DNA from: Amycolatopsis sp. NBRC 101858
GTDB taxonomy: Bacteria > Actinomycetota > Actinomycetes > Mycobacteriales > Pseudonocardiaceae
Reading direction: 5' to 3'
DNA length: 64,000 nucleotides
Assembly (NCBI RefSeq): GCF_030269325.1
Contig: NZ_BSTD01000005.1
Location: 265,294-329,293 of the forward strand
The position numbers and the translations under genes were made by a program. Position 1 is the stretch's first letter. Each line of letters starts with the position of its first letter. Below are positions 1-7,288 of the stretch, piece by piece. The notes under the pieces are model-generated. The model saw only the letters and a program-made list of their open reading frames with translations. It had not been told where the DNA came from and made no database searches.

Positions 1-98
1 CCCGCCGTCGCCCACCGGGTGACCGTCTTGGGGTCCACCCGGAACAGGGCTGCCACCTCACCAGGGGTGAGCAGTCGTCCGCCCATCGTCGCGGTCAT
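1..98 (-). CDS. bldC: BldC-type MerR-like DNA-binding protein, N-terminal part (truncated by window edge)
   Basis: Only the first 32 codons lie in the window. The protein begins MTATMGGRLLTPGEV and continues with AALFRVDPKTVTRWA, which matches the winged helix-turn-helix start of BldC, a small regulator of development and antibiotic production in actinomycetes. The ATG at 98 is preceded by a strong AGGAGG at 110-105, which supports it over the in-frame ATG four codons later. A TATAGC at 129-124 could be the -10 box. The rest of the gene lies outside the window, so completeness cannot be judged. Confidence 0.85.
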   Translation of the reverse strand, partial: MTATMGGRLLTPGEVAALFRVDPKTVTRWATA

Positions 99-369
99 TT
101 TCCGCCTCCTTAACGACCTCACTGCTATACCGGAGGCGTCCGGGCCCTTCTGGCCCGTTCCGCCGGGGTAGCCAACACGGCAATCGTTGCACTTCACCCG
201 TCGGGTACTCGAACGGTTGTCCAAGAGTAAAGAGCCCTTAAAGGTCAAAACGGACAGTTTGCTTACGTTGTGCAACTAATTTCCGGTGACCTGACGTGCT
301 CGGATGTCATTCGGCCCGGTCAACGGCGGCGAGGCGTGGTGCCAATGGGGGATTGTCCAACCGCATAGA
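99..369. promoter_or_regulatory. Divergent intergenic region between bldC and the Lrp gene
   Basis: This 271-bp gap separates two divergent regulators and is more AT-rich than its surroundings around 220-285. It holds the bldC ribosome binding site and a possible bldC -10 (129-124). An imperfect inverted repeat GTTG-TG-CAAC lies at 267-276, in an AT-rich stretch where the Lrp gene promoter should be. Lrp-family genes are often autoregulated, so this could be an operator, but that is inference. I see no further gene here. Confidence 0.35.
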
Positions 370-852
370 GTGATCCCCGTGGATCAGTTGGACCGGAAGA
401 TCATCGCAGCGTTGCGCATCAACGGACGGGCCACCTACGCCGATCTCGGGCGGGCGGTCGGCCTCTCGGCGTCGTCGGTGCACGAGCGGGTGGGCAAGCT
501 GGAAGCCGCCGGCGTGATCACCGGCTACCACGCCGTCGTCGACCCGAACTCGGTCGGCCTCGGCGTCACCGCCCTCGTCAGCATCCATCCGACCGACACC
601 GCCACGGAGGACGACGTCGCCGACGCGCTCGCCGAGCTCGACGAGGTCGAGAGCTGCTACGCGGTCGCGGGCGACGAGGCCTTCGTCGTCAAGGTGCGCG
701 TCTCGACCGTCGACGAGCTGGAACGGTGCCTCGGCCGGCTCCGGCGCATCCCCGGCGTCGGGCGGACGAACACGACCGTGGTGCTTTCGACCCGCTTCGA
801 GGGGCGCCCGAACAACGCGGGCCTGCAGCGGGACCGGGCGGGCGGCGCGTAG
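370..852 (+). CDS. Lrp/AsnC family transcriptional regulator
   Basis: A one-component regulator of the feast/famine family, about 160 residues, the usual length. The N-terminal helix-turn-helix reads LDRKIIAALRINGRATYADLG and SSVHERVGKLEAAG. The C-terminal RAM ligand-binding domain follows (YHAVVDPNSVGLG, VAGDEAFVVKVRV). The reading frame is open from an ATG at 304, but the extra 22 residues look unlike the family. GTG at 370 or 379 gives the conventional start just before LDRKI. The ligand is probably an amino acid. The downstream Cds1-like cysteine enzyme makes sulfur amino acids one possibility, but that is inference from position only. Confidence 0.85.
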   Translation: MIPVDQLDRKIIAALRINGRATYADLGRAVGLSASSVHERVGKLEAAGVITGYHAVVDPNSVGLGVTALVSIHPTDTATEDDVADALAELDEVESCYAVAGDEAFVVKVRVSTVDELERCLGRLRRIPGVGRTNTTVVLSTRFEGRPNNAGLQRDRAGGA

Positions 853-863
853 CCTGCCTTGGT

Positions 864-1151
864 GTGAGCGACGAGAAGGCCCCGCAGCTGGCCCGTGACC
901 TGACGCTGTACCTGCTGGCGCGGTTCGTGCTGGTCGCGGTGATCGCGTGGGTGCTGTCCCTGGTCGGCGTGCCGCTGCTGGTCGCCCTCGTCGTCGGCCT
1001 CGTCGTCGGGCTGCCGCTGGGCCTCCTGCTGTTCCGCCCGCTGAACGCCCGCGTCACGGCCGGCCTGGCCAAGCGCAACGAGAACCGGGCCCGGGCCCGC
1101 GCCGACCTGCGTGCGCAGCTGCGCGGTGACGTCTCCGGCCGGCCGGAATGA
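864..1151 (+). CDS. DUF4229 family small membrane protein
   Basis: A 95-residue protein starting at GTG 864, 11 bases after the Lrp gene. It carries two adjacent hydrophobic segments (about residues 12-35 and 37-58: LLARFVLVAVIAWVLSLV and LVALVVGLVVGLPLG). A short conserved-looking LFRPLNARV follows, then a basic, Arg/Ala-rich cytoplasmic tail. This layout fits the DUF4229 family of actinobacterial proteins, whose role is unknown. Its TGA overlaps the ATG of the next gene by four bases, so the two are probably translated together. Confidence 0.7.
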   Translation: MSDEKAPQLARDLTLYLLARFVLVAVIAWVLSLVGVPLLVALVVGLVVGLPLGLLLFRPLNARVTAGLAKRNENRARARADLRAQLRGDVSGRPE

Positions 1152-2230
1152 GCCGCCTGCACGCCCGCAGCTGGGTCCGCGAGGCCGTCCGGATCATCGA
1201 GGCCGACGCGAACCGCAGTGCCGACACCCACCTGCACGTCTTCCCGCTGCCCCCGGAGTGGGGCATCGACCTGTACCTCAAGGACGAGTCCGTCCACCCG
1301 ACCGGCTCGCTGAAGCACCGGCTCGCGCGGTCGCTGTTCCTGTACGGGCTCGTCAACGGCCAGATCGGGCCGGACACCGTCCTCGTCGAGGCCTCCAGCG
1401 GCTCGACCGCGGTGTCCGAGGCCTACTTCGCCCGCATGCTGGGCTTGCGCTTCATCACCGTCGTGCCGCGGCGCACGTCGAAGGAGAAGATCGCGCTCAT
1501 CGAGTTCTACGGCGGCGAGTGCCACTACGTCGACCAGGCGCCGGCGATGTACCCCGAGGCGGAGCGGCTCGCGGCCGAGTGCGGCGGGCACTACCTCGAC
1601 CAGTTCACCTACGCCGAGCGCGCGACGGACTGGCGCGGCAACAACAACATCGCCGAGTCGGTGTTCGCGCAGATGCGCTCGGAGCGCCACCCGGTGCCGG
1701 CCTGGATCGTGGTCGGCGCGGGCACCGGCGGCACGAGCGCGACCTTCGGCCGGTACGTCCGCTACAAGCGCCACACGACGAAGATCTGCGTGGCCGACCC
1801 GGAGAACTCGTCGTTCTTCGGGGCCTGGGAGACCGGGGCGCTCGACTACGCGACCGGCATGCCGTCGCGGATCGAGGGGATCGGCCGGCCGCGCTGCGAG
1901 CCGTCGTTCGTGCCGGGCGTCATCGACGAGATGTTCCAGATCCCCGACGCGGGCTCACTGGCGGCGATCCGGCTGCTGCGCGAGCGCACCGGGCACTGGG
2001 CGGGCGGCTCGACGGGCACGAACCTCTACGGCGCGTTCCGGCTCATCTCCCGCATGGTCGAGGACGGCCAGGCGGGCAGCGTCGTGACGCTGCTGTGCGA
2101 CGGCGGCGAGCGGTACGCGCACACCTACTACAACGACGAGTGGGTCGAGCAGCAGGGACTCGACCTGGCCCCGCACACGGCGTTGTTCGAGGAGTTCCTG
2201 ACGACGGGGAAGTTCGTCCCGGAGAGCTAG
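1148..2230 (+). CDS. cds1: PLP-dependent cysteine synthase-like enzyme, Cds1 (L-cysteine desulfhydrase) type
   Basis: A 360-residue fold-type II PLP enzyme. The PLP lysine lies in PTGSLKHRLA (about residues 55-64), the substrate loop is EASSGSTAVSE, and the phosphate-binding glycine loop is GAGTGGTSATFGRY. Length and sequence match the Rv3684/Cds1 group of Mycobacterium, which releases H2S, pyruvate and ammonia from cysteine rather than making cysteine. That assignment rests on family resemblance. The gene overlaps the DUF4229 gene at ATGA and ends tail-to-tail with menA, sharing the last four bases. Confidence 0.8.
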   Translation: MSRLHARSWVREAVRIIEADANRSADTHLHVFPLPPEWGIDLYLKDESVHPTGSLKHRLARSLFLYGLVNGQIGPDTVLVEASSGSTAVSEAYFARMLGLRFITVVPRRTSKEKIALIEFYGGECHYVDQAPAMYPEAERLAAECGGHYLDQFTYAERATDWRGNNNIAESVFAQMRSERHPVPAWIVVGAGTGGTSATFGRYVRYKRHTTKICVADPENSSFFGAWETGALDYATGMPSRIEGIGRPRCEPSFVPGVIDEMFQIPDAGSLAAIRLLRERTGHWAGGSTGTNLYGAFRLISRMVEDGQAGSVVTLLCDGGERYAHTYYNDEWVEQQGLDLAPHTALFEEFLTTGKFVPES

Positions 2231-3099
2231 ACGTTCAGGCCGACCGCGGCCAGCACCGCCCACGCCAGCATCGCCAGACCGGTGTCGCGCAGCGCCGGGA
2301 TCAGGTCGCGGCCGGTCGCGTTGTGGCGGATCGCGCTGACCGACTGGAACAGCAGCGACACGCTGAGCAGCGGCAGCGCGGCGAGCGAGTGCATGGTGAA
2401 CCCCAGGACCACCGCGAGCACGAACGGCACGGCCACCAGGATCAGGTACAGGCGGCGGGTGCCCCGGTCCCCGAGGCGGGTCGCCAGCGTGCGCTTGCCG
2501 GACTCGACGTCGGTCGGGATGTCGCGCAGGTTGTTGGCTGTCAGGACCGCTGTCGAGAAGCTGCCGACCGCGACCGCGCACGCCAGCGCCGCCCAGCTGA
2601 CCCGCCCGGCCTGGACGTACACCGTGCCCAGGACGCCGGCCAGCCCGAAGAACACGAACACGGCGATCTCGCCGAAACCGTAGTAGCCGTACGGCTTCTT
2701 GCCGCCCGTGTAGAACCACGCGCCGAGGATGCACAGCGCGCCCATCGCGAGCAGCCACCACTGGCCGCTCAGTGCCACGAGCAGCAGGCCCAGCACCCCG
2801 GCCAGGCCCAGCGCGACGAGCGCCGCCGTCAGCACGGCCTTCGGCGCCGCGACCCCGGACCCGACCAGCCGCAGCGGCCCGACGCGGTTTTCGTCCGTGC
2901 CGCGGATGCCGTCGGAGTAGTCGTTGGCGTAGTTGACGCCGACGATCAGCGAGAGGGAGACGAGCAGTGCCAAAGCCGAGCGCCACCACGAGAACGCGTC
3001 CAGCGCGATCGCCGCGCCGACGCCCGCCACCACCGGCGCCACCGCGTTCGGCAGCGTCCGGGGCCGGGCTCCTTCGATCCACTCGCTCAAGCTCGCCAT
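2227..3099 (-). CDS. menA: 1,4-dihydroxy-2-naphthoate polyprenyltransferase MenA
   Basis: A UbiA-family membrane prenyltransferase that joins the polyprenyl tail to 1,4-dihydroxy-2-naphthoate to give demethylmenaquinone. Both Asp-rich motifs are present: NYANDYSDG (about residues 56-64) and NNLRDIPTD (about 189-197). YTGGKKPYGYYGFGE lies between them, and about eight to nine hydrophobic helices are visible. The ATG at 3099 gives the family start MASLSEWIEGARPRTLPN. The frame is open to a TTG at 3126 and an ATG at 3117, but neither has a clear ribosome binding site. The likely partner enzymes menE, menB and menD lie next to it. Confidence 0.92.
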   Translation of the reverse strand: MASLSEWIEGARPRTLPNAVAPVVAGVGAAIALDAFSWWRSALALLVSLSLIVGVNYANDYSDGIRGTDENRVGPLRLVGSGVAAPKAVLTAALVALGLAGVLGLLLVALSGQWWLLAMGALCILGAWFYTGGKKPYGYYGFGEIAVFVFFGLAGVLGTVYVQAGRVSWAALACAVAVGSFSTAVLTANNLRDIPTDVESGKRTLATRLGDRGTRRLYLILVAVPFVLAVVLGFTMHSLAALPLLSVSLLFQSVSAIRHNATGRDLIPALRDTGLAMLAWAVLAAVGLNV

Positions 3100-3148
3100 G
3101 GCGTCATTCAACGCCATGTCGATCAAAGCCCGGCGAGAGCCCGCGAAG

Positions 3149-3292
3149 TCAGTCCGTGGTCGGCAGCTGCCAGGTGAGCGTGCCGCTGTTGGGATCCGCG
3201 GCGGGCGGATCGGCCAGTGCGGCGCCCACCGGAAGCAGGAGCCCCAGTGTGACGGCGGTCCCGACGAGGGCCGTTCTCATCCAGCGCGTCAT
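3149..3292 (-). CDS. Small secreted peptide between menE and menA
   Basis: A 47-residue reading frame starting at ATG 3292: MTRWMRTALVGTAVTLGL, then LLPVGAALA and DPPAADPNSGTLTWQLPTTD. It has a textbook signal peptide: a basic start, a hydrophobic core of about 16 residues, and ALA before a likely cleavage site. That leaves a mature acidic peptide of about 20 residues. It sits between menE and menA on the same strand with 50-base gaps, so it may be co-transcribed with them. There is no recognisable family and no strong ribosome binding site. The coding call rests mainly on the signal peptide. Confidence 0.55.
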   Translation of the reverse strand: MTRWMRTALVGTAVTLGLLLPVGAALADPPAADPNSGTLTWQLPTTD

Positions 3293-3343
3293 GGTGAGTA
3301 GCCAAGCGGGTGCACGCCGTGCATGTCAACGAAGTGCCGCCAT

Positions 3344-4537
3344 TCAGCCGCCCAAACCCGACAGAAGTCGCGCCTTCACCGCCGCGCGGTCGATCTTGCC
3401 CGGCCCGCGAAGGGGCAGCTCAGCGCCGTATTCGACGCGTTTCGGCGTGGCCGCCGCGCCCAGCTCCGCCCGGACGGCGGCGCGCAGTTCGTCCGCTTCA
3501 CGAGGTTCACCCTCCGGGACGACCAGCGCCACCACGGCCTCGCCCCACTCCGGGTCCGGCAGGCCGACGACGCAGGCGTCGCGCACGCCCGGCTGGGCGC
3601 CGAGACACCGCTCGATCGCGTTCGCCGACACCTTCACGCCACCGGTGTTGATCATGTCGTCGGCGCGGCCGAGGACCTCGATCCGGCCGTCGTCGTGACG
3701 AACCCCACGGTCGGACGTCGTGAACCAGCCGTCGCCGAACGACTCCGCGGTCAGGTCGGGCCGCAGGCGGTAGCCGTGCGCGAGGACGTCGCCGGCGATG
3801 CGGATCCGGCCGCCGTCGACGTCGACGCGGACACCGTCGAGCGGGAAGCCGTCGTAGACGCAGCCGCTGGCCGTCTCGCTCATCCCGTACGCGGGCACGA
3901 TCCGGACGCCGGCATCGGCCGCGCGCTCGCGCAGGGCCGCCGACGTCGCGGCCGCGCCGACCACGATCGCGTCGAACGCCTTCGCCGCGGCCAGCCCGGC
4001 GCCGCCGTCGTCGAGGAGCCGGACCAGCTGGGTCGGCACGAGCGCGGTGTACCGCGGGCTGCCCTCGAGCTGGGCCGCCGCGGCCGCGAAGTCGTCCGGC
4101 CGGAAGCCCTGGCCGGTGAGCAGCGCCGGGGTGGTGCCGGCCAGCAGCGACCGGACCAGCACCTGCAGGCCGCCGATGTAGTGCGCCGGGGTGGCCAGCA
4201 GCCAGTGGCCGGGGCCGCCGAGCCGCACGTGCGTGGCCTCGGCGGACGCGCCCAGCGCGCGGGCCGAGAGCAGCACGCCCTTGGGCGCGCCGGTCGAGCC
4301 CGACGTGGCGATGACCACCGCGGTGTCCGCTTCGGCGGGCTCGGCAGGCCTCATGGCGTCACGCAGCGCGGGGTCGGTGAAGGGCAGCACGGCCGGGCCG
4401 CCGCCCAGCGCGTCGGCGACGGCCCTGGTCAGGGCTTCGAGCGACTCCGGAGAGCCGTCGAGCTCGATCGGGCGCAGCTCAGTAGTAATAGGGGACGTCC
4501 TTGAAGTCGGGGTCGCGCTTCTGCAGGAACGCGTCAC
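3344..4537 (-). CDS. menE: o-Succinylbenzoate-CoA ligase MenE
   Basis: An acyl-CoA synthetase of the ANL superfamily, acting in menaquinone synthesis before MenB. The ATP loop ATSGSTGAPKG is at about residues 77-87. GMSETASGCVYDG and GWFTTSDRG follow, then the hinge region GRIEVLGRADDMINTGG and the C-terminal catalytic lysine in GPGKIDR. The 397 residues given use GTG at 4537, which overlaps the menB tail by 59 bases. An alternative non-ATG start closer to the menB stop (about 4489) would remove 16 or so residues that do not look conserved. The true start is therefore uncertain, while the identity is firm. Confidence 0.88.
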   Translation of the reverse strand: MTRSCRSATPTSRTSPITTELRPIELDGSPESLEALTRAVADALGGGPAVLPFTDPALRDAMRPAEPAEADTAVVIATSGSTGAPKGVLLSARALGASAEATHVRLGGPGHWLLATPAHYIGGLQVLVRSLLAGTTPALLTGQGFRPDDFAAAAAQLEGSPRYTALVPTQLVRLLDDGGAGLAAAKAFDAIVVGAAATSAALRERAADAGVRIVPAYGMSETASGCVYDGFPLDGVRVDVDGGRIRIAGDVLAHGYRLRPDLTAESFGDGWFTTSDRGVRHDDGRIEVLGRADDMINTGGVKVSANAIERCLGAQPGVRDACVVGLPDPEWGEAVVALVVPEGEPREADELRAAVRAELGAAATPKRVEYGAELPLRGPGKIDRAAVKARLLSGLGG

Positions 4538-5429
4538 GGCCTTCGACGGCTTCGTCCTGCATGTACGCCAGCCGGGTGGTCTCGCCGGCGAACAGCTGCT
4601 GGCCGACCAGGCCGTCGTCGGTGAGGTTGAACGCGTACTTCAGCATCCGCTGCGCCGTCGGCGACTTGCCGGCGATCGTCCACGCCCAGCTCAGGGCCTC
4701 TTTTTCGAGGTCGGCGTGCGGGACGACCGCGTTCACCGCGCCCATCTGGTGCATCTGCTCGGCCGAGTACTCCTTGCCGAGGAAGAAGATCTCCCTGGCG
4801 AACTTCTGGCCGACCATCTTGGCCAGGTAGGCCGAGCCGTAGCCGCCGTCGAACGAGCCGACGTCGGCGTCGGTCTGCTTGAACTTGGCGTGCTCGGCCG
4901 AGGCGAGCGTGAGATCGCACACGACGTGCAGGGAGTGCCCGCCGCCCGCGGCCCAGCCCGGCACGACCGCGATCACCGGTTTCGGCAGGAACCGGATCAG
5001 CCGCTGGACCTCGAGGATGTGCAGCCGGCCGGCCCGCGCGGGGTCCACCGTGTCGGAGGTCTCGCCGCTCGCGTACTGATACCCGGAGCGTCCGCGAATA
5101 CGCTGGTCACCGCCGGAGCAGAACGCCCACCCGCCGTCCTTGGGCGAGGGGCCGTTGCCGGTGAGCAGGACACAGCCGACGTCGGAGCTCATCCGGGCGT
5201 GGTCGAGGGCCCGGTAGAGCTCGTCGACGGTGTGCGGGCGGAAGGCGTTGCGAACCTCCGGGCGGTCGAACGCGATGCGCACCACGCGTTTGCCGCCGCG
5301 GCTCTCAGCGGAGCGGTGGTAGGTGATGTCGGTGAAGGCGAACCCTTCGACCTCGGTCCACGCGGCGGGGTCGAACAGCTCGGAAACTCGGGCGTCATCC
5401 ACGTTTGGGAGAATAGAACCTGTGGACAC
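4479..5429 (-). CDS. menB: 1,4-dihydroxy-2-naphthoyl-CoA synthase MenB
   Basis: A crotonase-fold enzyme that cyclises o-succinylbenzoyl-CoA to 1,4-dihydroxy-2-naphthoyl-CoA. The sequence shows the MenB signatures NGPSPKDGGWAFCSGGDQ, RIRGRSGYQYASG, AAGGGHSLHVVCDL and KQTDADVGSFDGGYGS, and ends in YYY. It is long (316 residues), as in Mycobacterium. GTG at 5429 is the outermost start. A second GTG at 5402 would give a product beginning with VDDARVSELFDP, and it sits seven bases downstream of a TATTCT, so the shorter form could come from a leaderless transcript. The 3' end overlaps menE, and menD starts divergently 24 bases away. Confidence 0.93.
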   Translation of the reverse strand: MSTGSILPNVDDARVSELFDPAAWTEVEGFAFTDITYHRSAESRGGKRVVRIAFDRPEVRNAFRPHTVDELYRALDHARMSSDVGCVLLTGNGPSPKDGGWAFCSGGDQRIRGRSGYQYASGETSDTVDPARAGRLHILEVQRLIRFLPKPVIAVVPGWAAGGGHSLHVVCDLTLASAEHAKFKQTDADVGSFDGGYGSAYLAKMVGQKFAREIFFLGKEYSAEQMHQMGAVNAVVPHADLEKEALSWAWTIAGKSPTAQRMLKYAFNLTDDGLVGQQLFAGETTRLAYMQDEAVEGRDAFLQKRDPDFKDVPYYY

Positions 5430-5453
5430 AAGCGATCAGTCTGGAGCCTGCCG
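5402..5453. promoter_or_regulatory. Compact divergent menB/menD promoter region
   Basis: Only 24 bases separate the outer GTG of menB (5429, minus) from the GTG of menD (5454, plus). On the minus strand a TATTCT lies at about 5414-5409, inside the annotated 5' end of menB and about seven bases before GTG 5402. A loose -35 (CTGATC) sits 18 bases further upstream. That spacing is typical of actinobacterial leaderless mRNAs. menD has a GGAG ribosome binding site at 5442-5445. The two promoters must overlap or lie inside the coding ends. Confidence 0.4.
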
Positions 5454-7130
5454 GTGAACCCTTCCACCGCGCAGGCCAGGGTCATCGTCGACGAACTCGT
5501 CCGCAACACCGTTTCGCACGTCGTCCTCTGCCCGGGCTCCCGCAACGCGCCGCTGTCGATCGCGCTGTATGACGCGGCCGCCGCCGGGAAACTCCGGCTG
5601 CACGTCCGCATCGACGAGCGCGGGGCCGCCTTCCTCGCCCTCGGCATCGCCGCGCGCACCGGCCGCCCGGTGGCCGTGCTCTGCACGTCCGGCACCGCGG
5701 CCGCGAACTTCCACCCGGCCGTGCTGGAGGCCGACCGCGCCGGCGTCCCGCTGATCGTGCTGACCGCCGACCGGCCGCCCGAGCTGCGGGCCGCGGGTGC
5801 GTCGCAGGTCATCGACCAGCACCGGCTGTTCGGCAACGCCGCCCGCTACTTCGACGAGCTGGCCGTCGCCGAGCGCCGGGCCGGCCAGAACTCGTACTGG
5901 CGCAGCCAGATCTGCCGGGCGTGGAACGCCGCCTACGGCGAGTGGCGCTGCGGGCCGGTGCACCTGAACATCCCGTTCCGCGAGCCGCTCGTGCCCGATT
6001 TGGACGATGACGGCGAGTGGTACGAGTCCCTGGACGGCCGCGCCGACGGCTCCCGCTGGACCGAGCTGCCCGACTTCGGCGCACTGCCGTCGTTCGTGGT
6101 GCCTTCGGCGCGCCACGGCCTGGTGATCGCGTGCGACACCGGCGTCCAGGCGGCCAGCGAGTGGGCCGAGCAGCACGGCTGGCCGGTGGTGTCGGAGACG
6201 GGCGGGCTGGGCCTGTCCGGCGGCACGGCGATCTCGTCCGGCGCGTGGCTGCTGGGCGTCGAGGAGTTCATCGCGAAGCACAAGCCCGAGCAGGTGCTGT
6301 GCCTCGGCCGGCCGACGGTGTTCCGGCAGATCCAGAAGGTGATTTCGGACCCGTCGATCGAGGTCCTGCTGGTGCGCCCGGACTCGGACTGGCCGGCGCC
6401 CGCGCACAACGTCCGGCAGGTCGGGCAGTGGTTCGACGAGCCGACCAAGCCGGCCGACCCGGAGTGGCTGGCGAGCTGGCGCCACGCCGACGCGGCGGCG
6501 TCCGCGGCGGTTTCGGCGGTGCTGGACGCGGAGCCGTGGCCGTCGGGGCTGCGGGTGGCGTCCGAGCTGGTGGACGCGCTGCCGGCCGACTCGCTGCTGG
6601 TGGTGGGCTCGTCCAACCCGACGCGCGACGTCGCGCTGGCGGGCCGGCTGCGCCCGGACGTCCTGGTGCACCGCAACCGCGGGGTGGCGGGCATCGACGG
6701 AACGGTCTCGACGGCGATCGGCGCGGCGTACGTCCACCGCGGGCCGTCGTACGCGCTCCTGGGTGACCTGACGTTCCTGCACGACGCGTCGGGGCTGCTG
6801 ACGGGCCCGGCGGAGCAGCGCCCGGACCTGACGATCGTGGTGTGCAACGACGACGGCGGCGGGATCTTCTCGCTGCTGGAGCAGGGCGCACCGGAGCACT
6901 CGGCGAGCTTCGAGCGGGTGTTCGGGACACCGCACGGCGCGGACCTGGGCGCGTTGTGCGCGGGGTACCGGGTCCCGCACGTGGTGGCGGAGACGCTGAC
7001 GGAGTTCCGCGCGGCGCTGCGGCCGGCGCCGGGGTTGCGGGTGGTCGAGGTGCGGGTGGACCGGTCGCGGCACCGGGACCTGCACGGCCGCCTGCGGGCG
7101 GCGGTCGGGGCGGCCGTCTCGGCGGCCTGA
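5454..7130 (+). CDS. menD: SEPHCHC synthase MenD
   Basis: 2-Succinyl-5-enolpyruvyl-6-hydroxy-3-cyclohexene-1-carboxylate synthase, the thiamine-diphosphate enzyme that commits isochorismate to menaquinone. The product has 558 residues and starts VNPSTAQARVIVDELVRN at GTG 5454 behind a GGAG. Visible motifs are the N-terminal LCPGSRNAPLSIA, the conserved catalytic Glu region HVRIDERGAAF, CTSGTAAANFHPAVLEA, and the ThDP-binding segment GDLTFLHDASGL with CNDDGGGIF. menC, which lies between menB and menD in Mycobacterium, is absent here: menB and menD are directly divergent. Confidence 0.95.
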   Translation: MNPSTAQARVIVDELVRNTVSHVVLCPGSRNAPLSIALYDAAAAGKLRLHVRIDERGAAFLALGIAARTGRPVAVLCTSGTAAANFHPAVLEADRAGVPLIVLTADRPPELRAAGASQVIDQHRLFGNAARYFDELAVAERRAGQNSYWRSQICRAWNAAYGEWRCGPVHLNIPFREPLVPDLDDDGEWYESLDGRADGSRWTELPDFGALPSFVVPSARHGLVIACDTGVQAASEWAEQHGWPVVSETGGLGLSGGTAISSGAWLLGVEEFIAKHKPEQVLCLGRPTVFRQIQKVISDPSIEVLLVRPDSDWPAPAHNVRQVGQWFDEPTKPADPEWLASWRHADAAASAAVSAVLDAEPWPSGLRVASELVDALPADSLLVVGSSNPTRDVALAGRLRPDVLVHRNRGVAGIDGTVSTAIGAAYVHRGPSYALLGDLTFLHDASGLLTGPAEQRPDLTIVVCNDDGGGIFSLLEQGAPEHSASFERVFGTPHGADLGALCAGYRVPHVVAETLTEFRAALRPAPGLRVVEVRVDRSRHRDLHGRLRAAVGAAVSAA

Positions 7131-7288
7131 CCGGCTGGGGTTCCGGTCGGCCGACCGGGACAAACCACCACGTCAAGCGGTTTCCGATCTTGATCCCAGT
7201 AGGCAAGAACCTTCCTTTGGCTGTACCTGGCACCTCCTTGGCTGGTTACGTTCGACCGCGCTGAACCTCACCCGTTGGAGGGATTCGA
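7131..7288 (+). promoter_or_regulatory. Upstream region of the secreted M1 peptidase gene
   Basis: A 158-base gap after menD. A clear ribosome binding site, GGAGGG (7275-7280), precedes the ATG at 7289. Two TTGGCT hexamers lie at about 7217 and 7239 and could act as -35 elements, but I cannot pick a convincing -10 box. No terminator hairpin with a T tract is apparent for menD. Confidence 0.3.

Noticed and set aside
304..369. N-terminal extension of the Lrp regulator from ATG 304.
   Set aside because: The 22 added residues show no Lrp-like pattern and lie in what looks like the promoter region; GTG 370 or 379 gives the normal family start.
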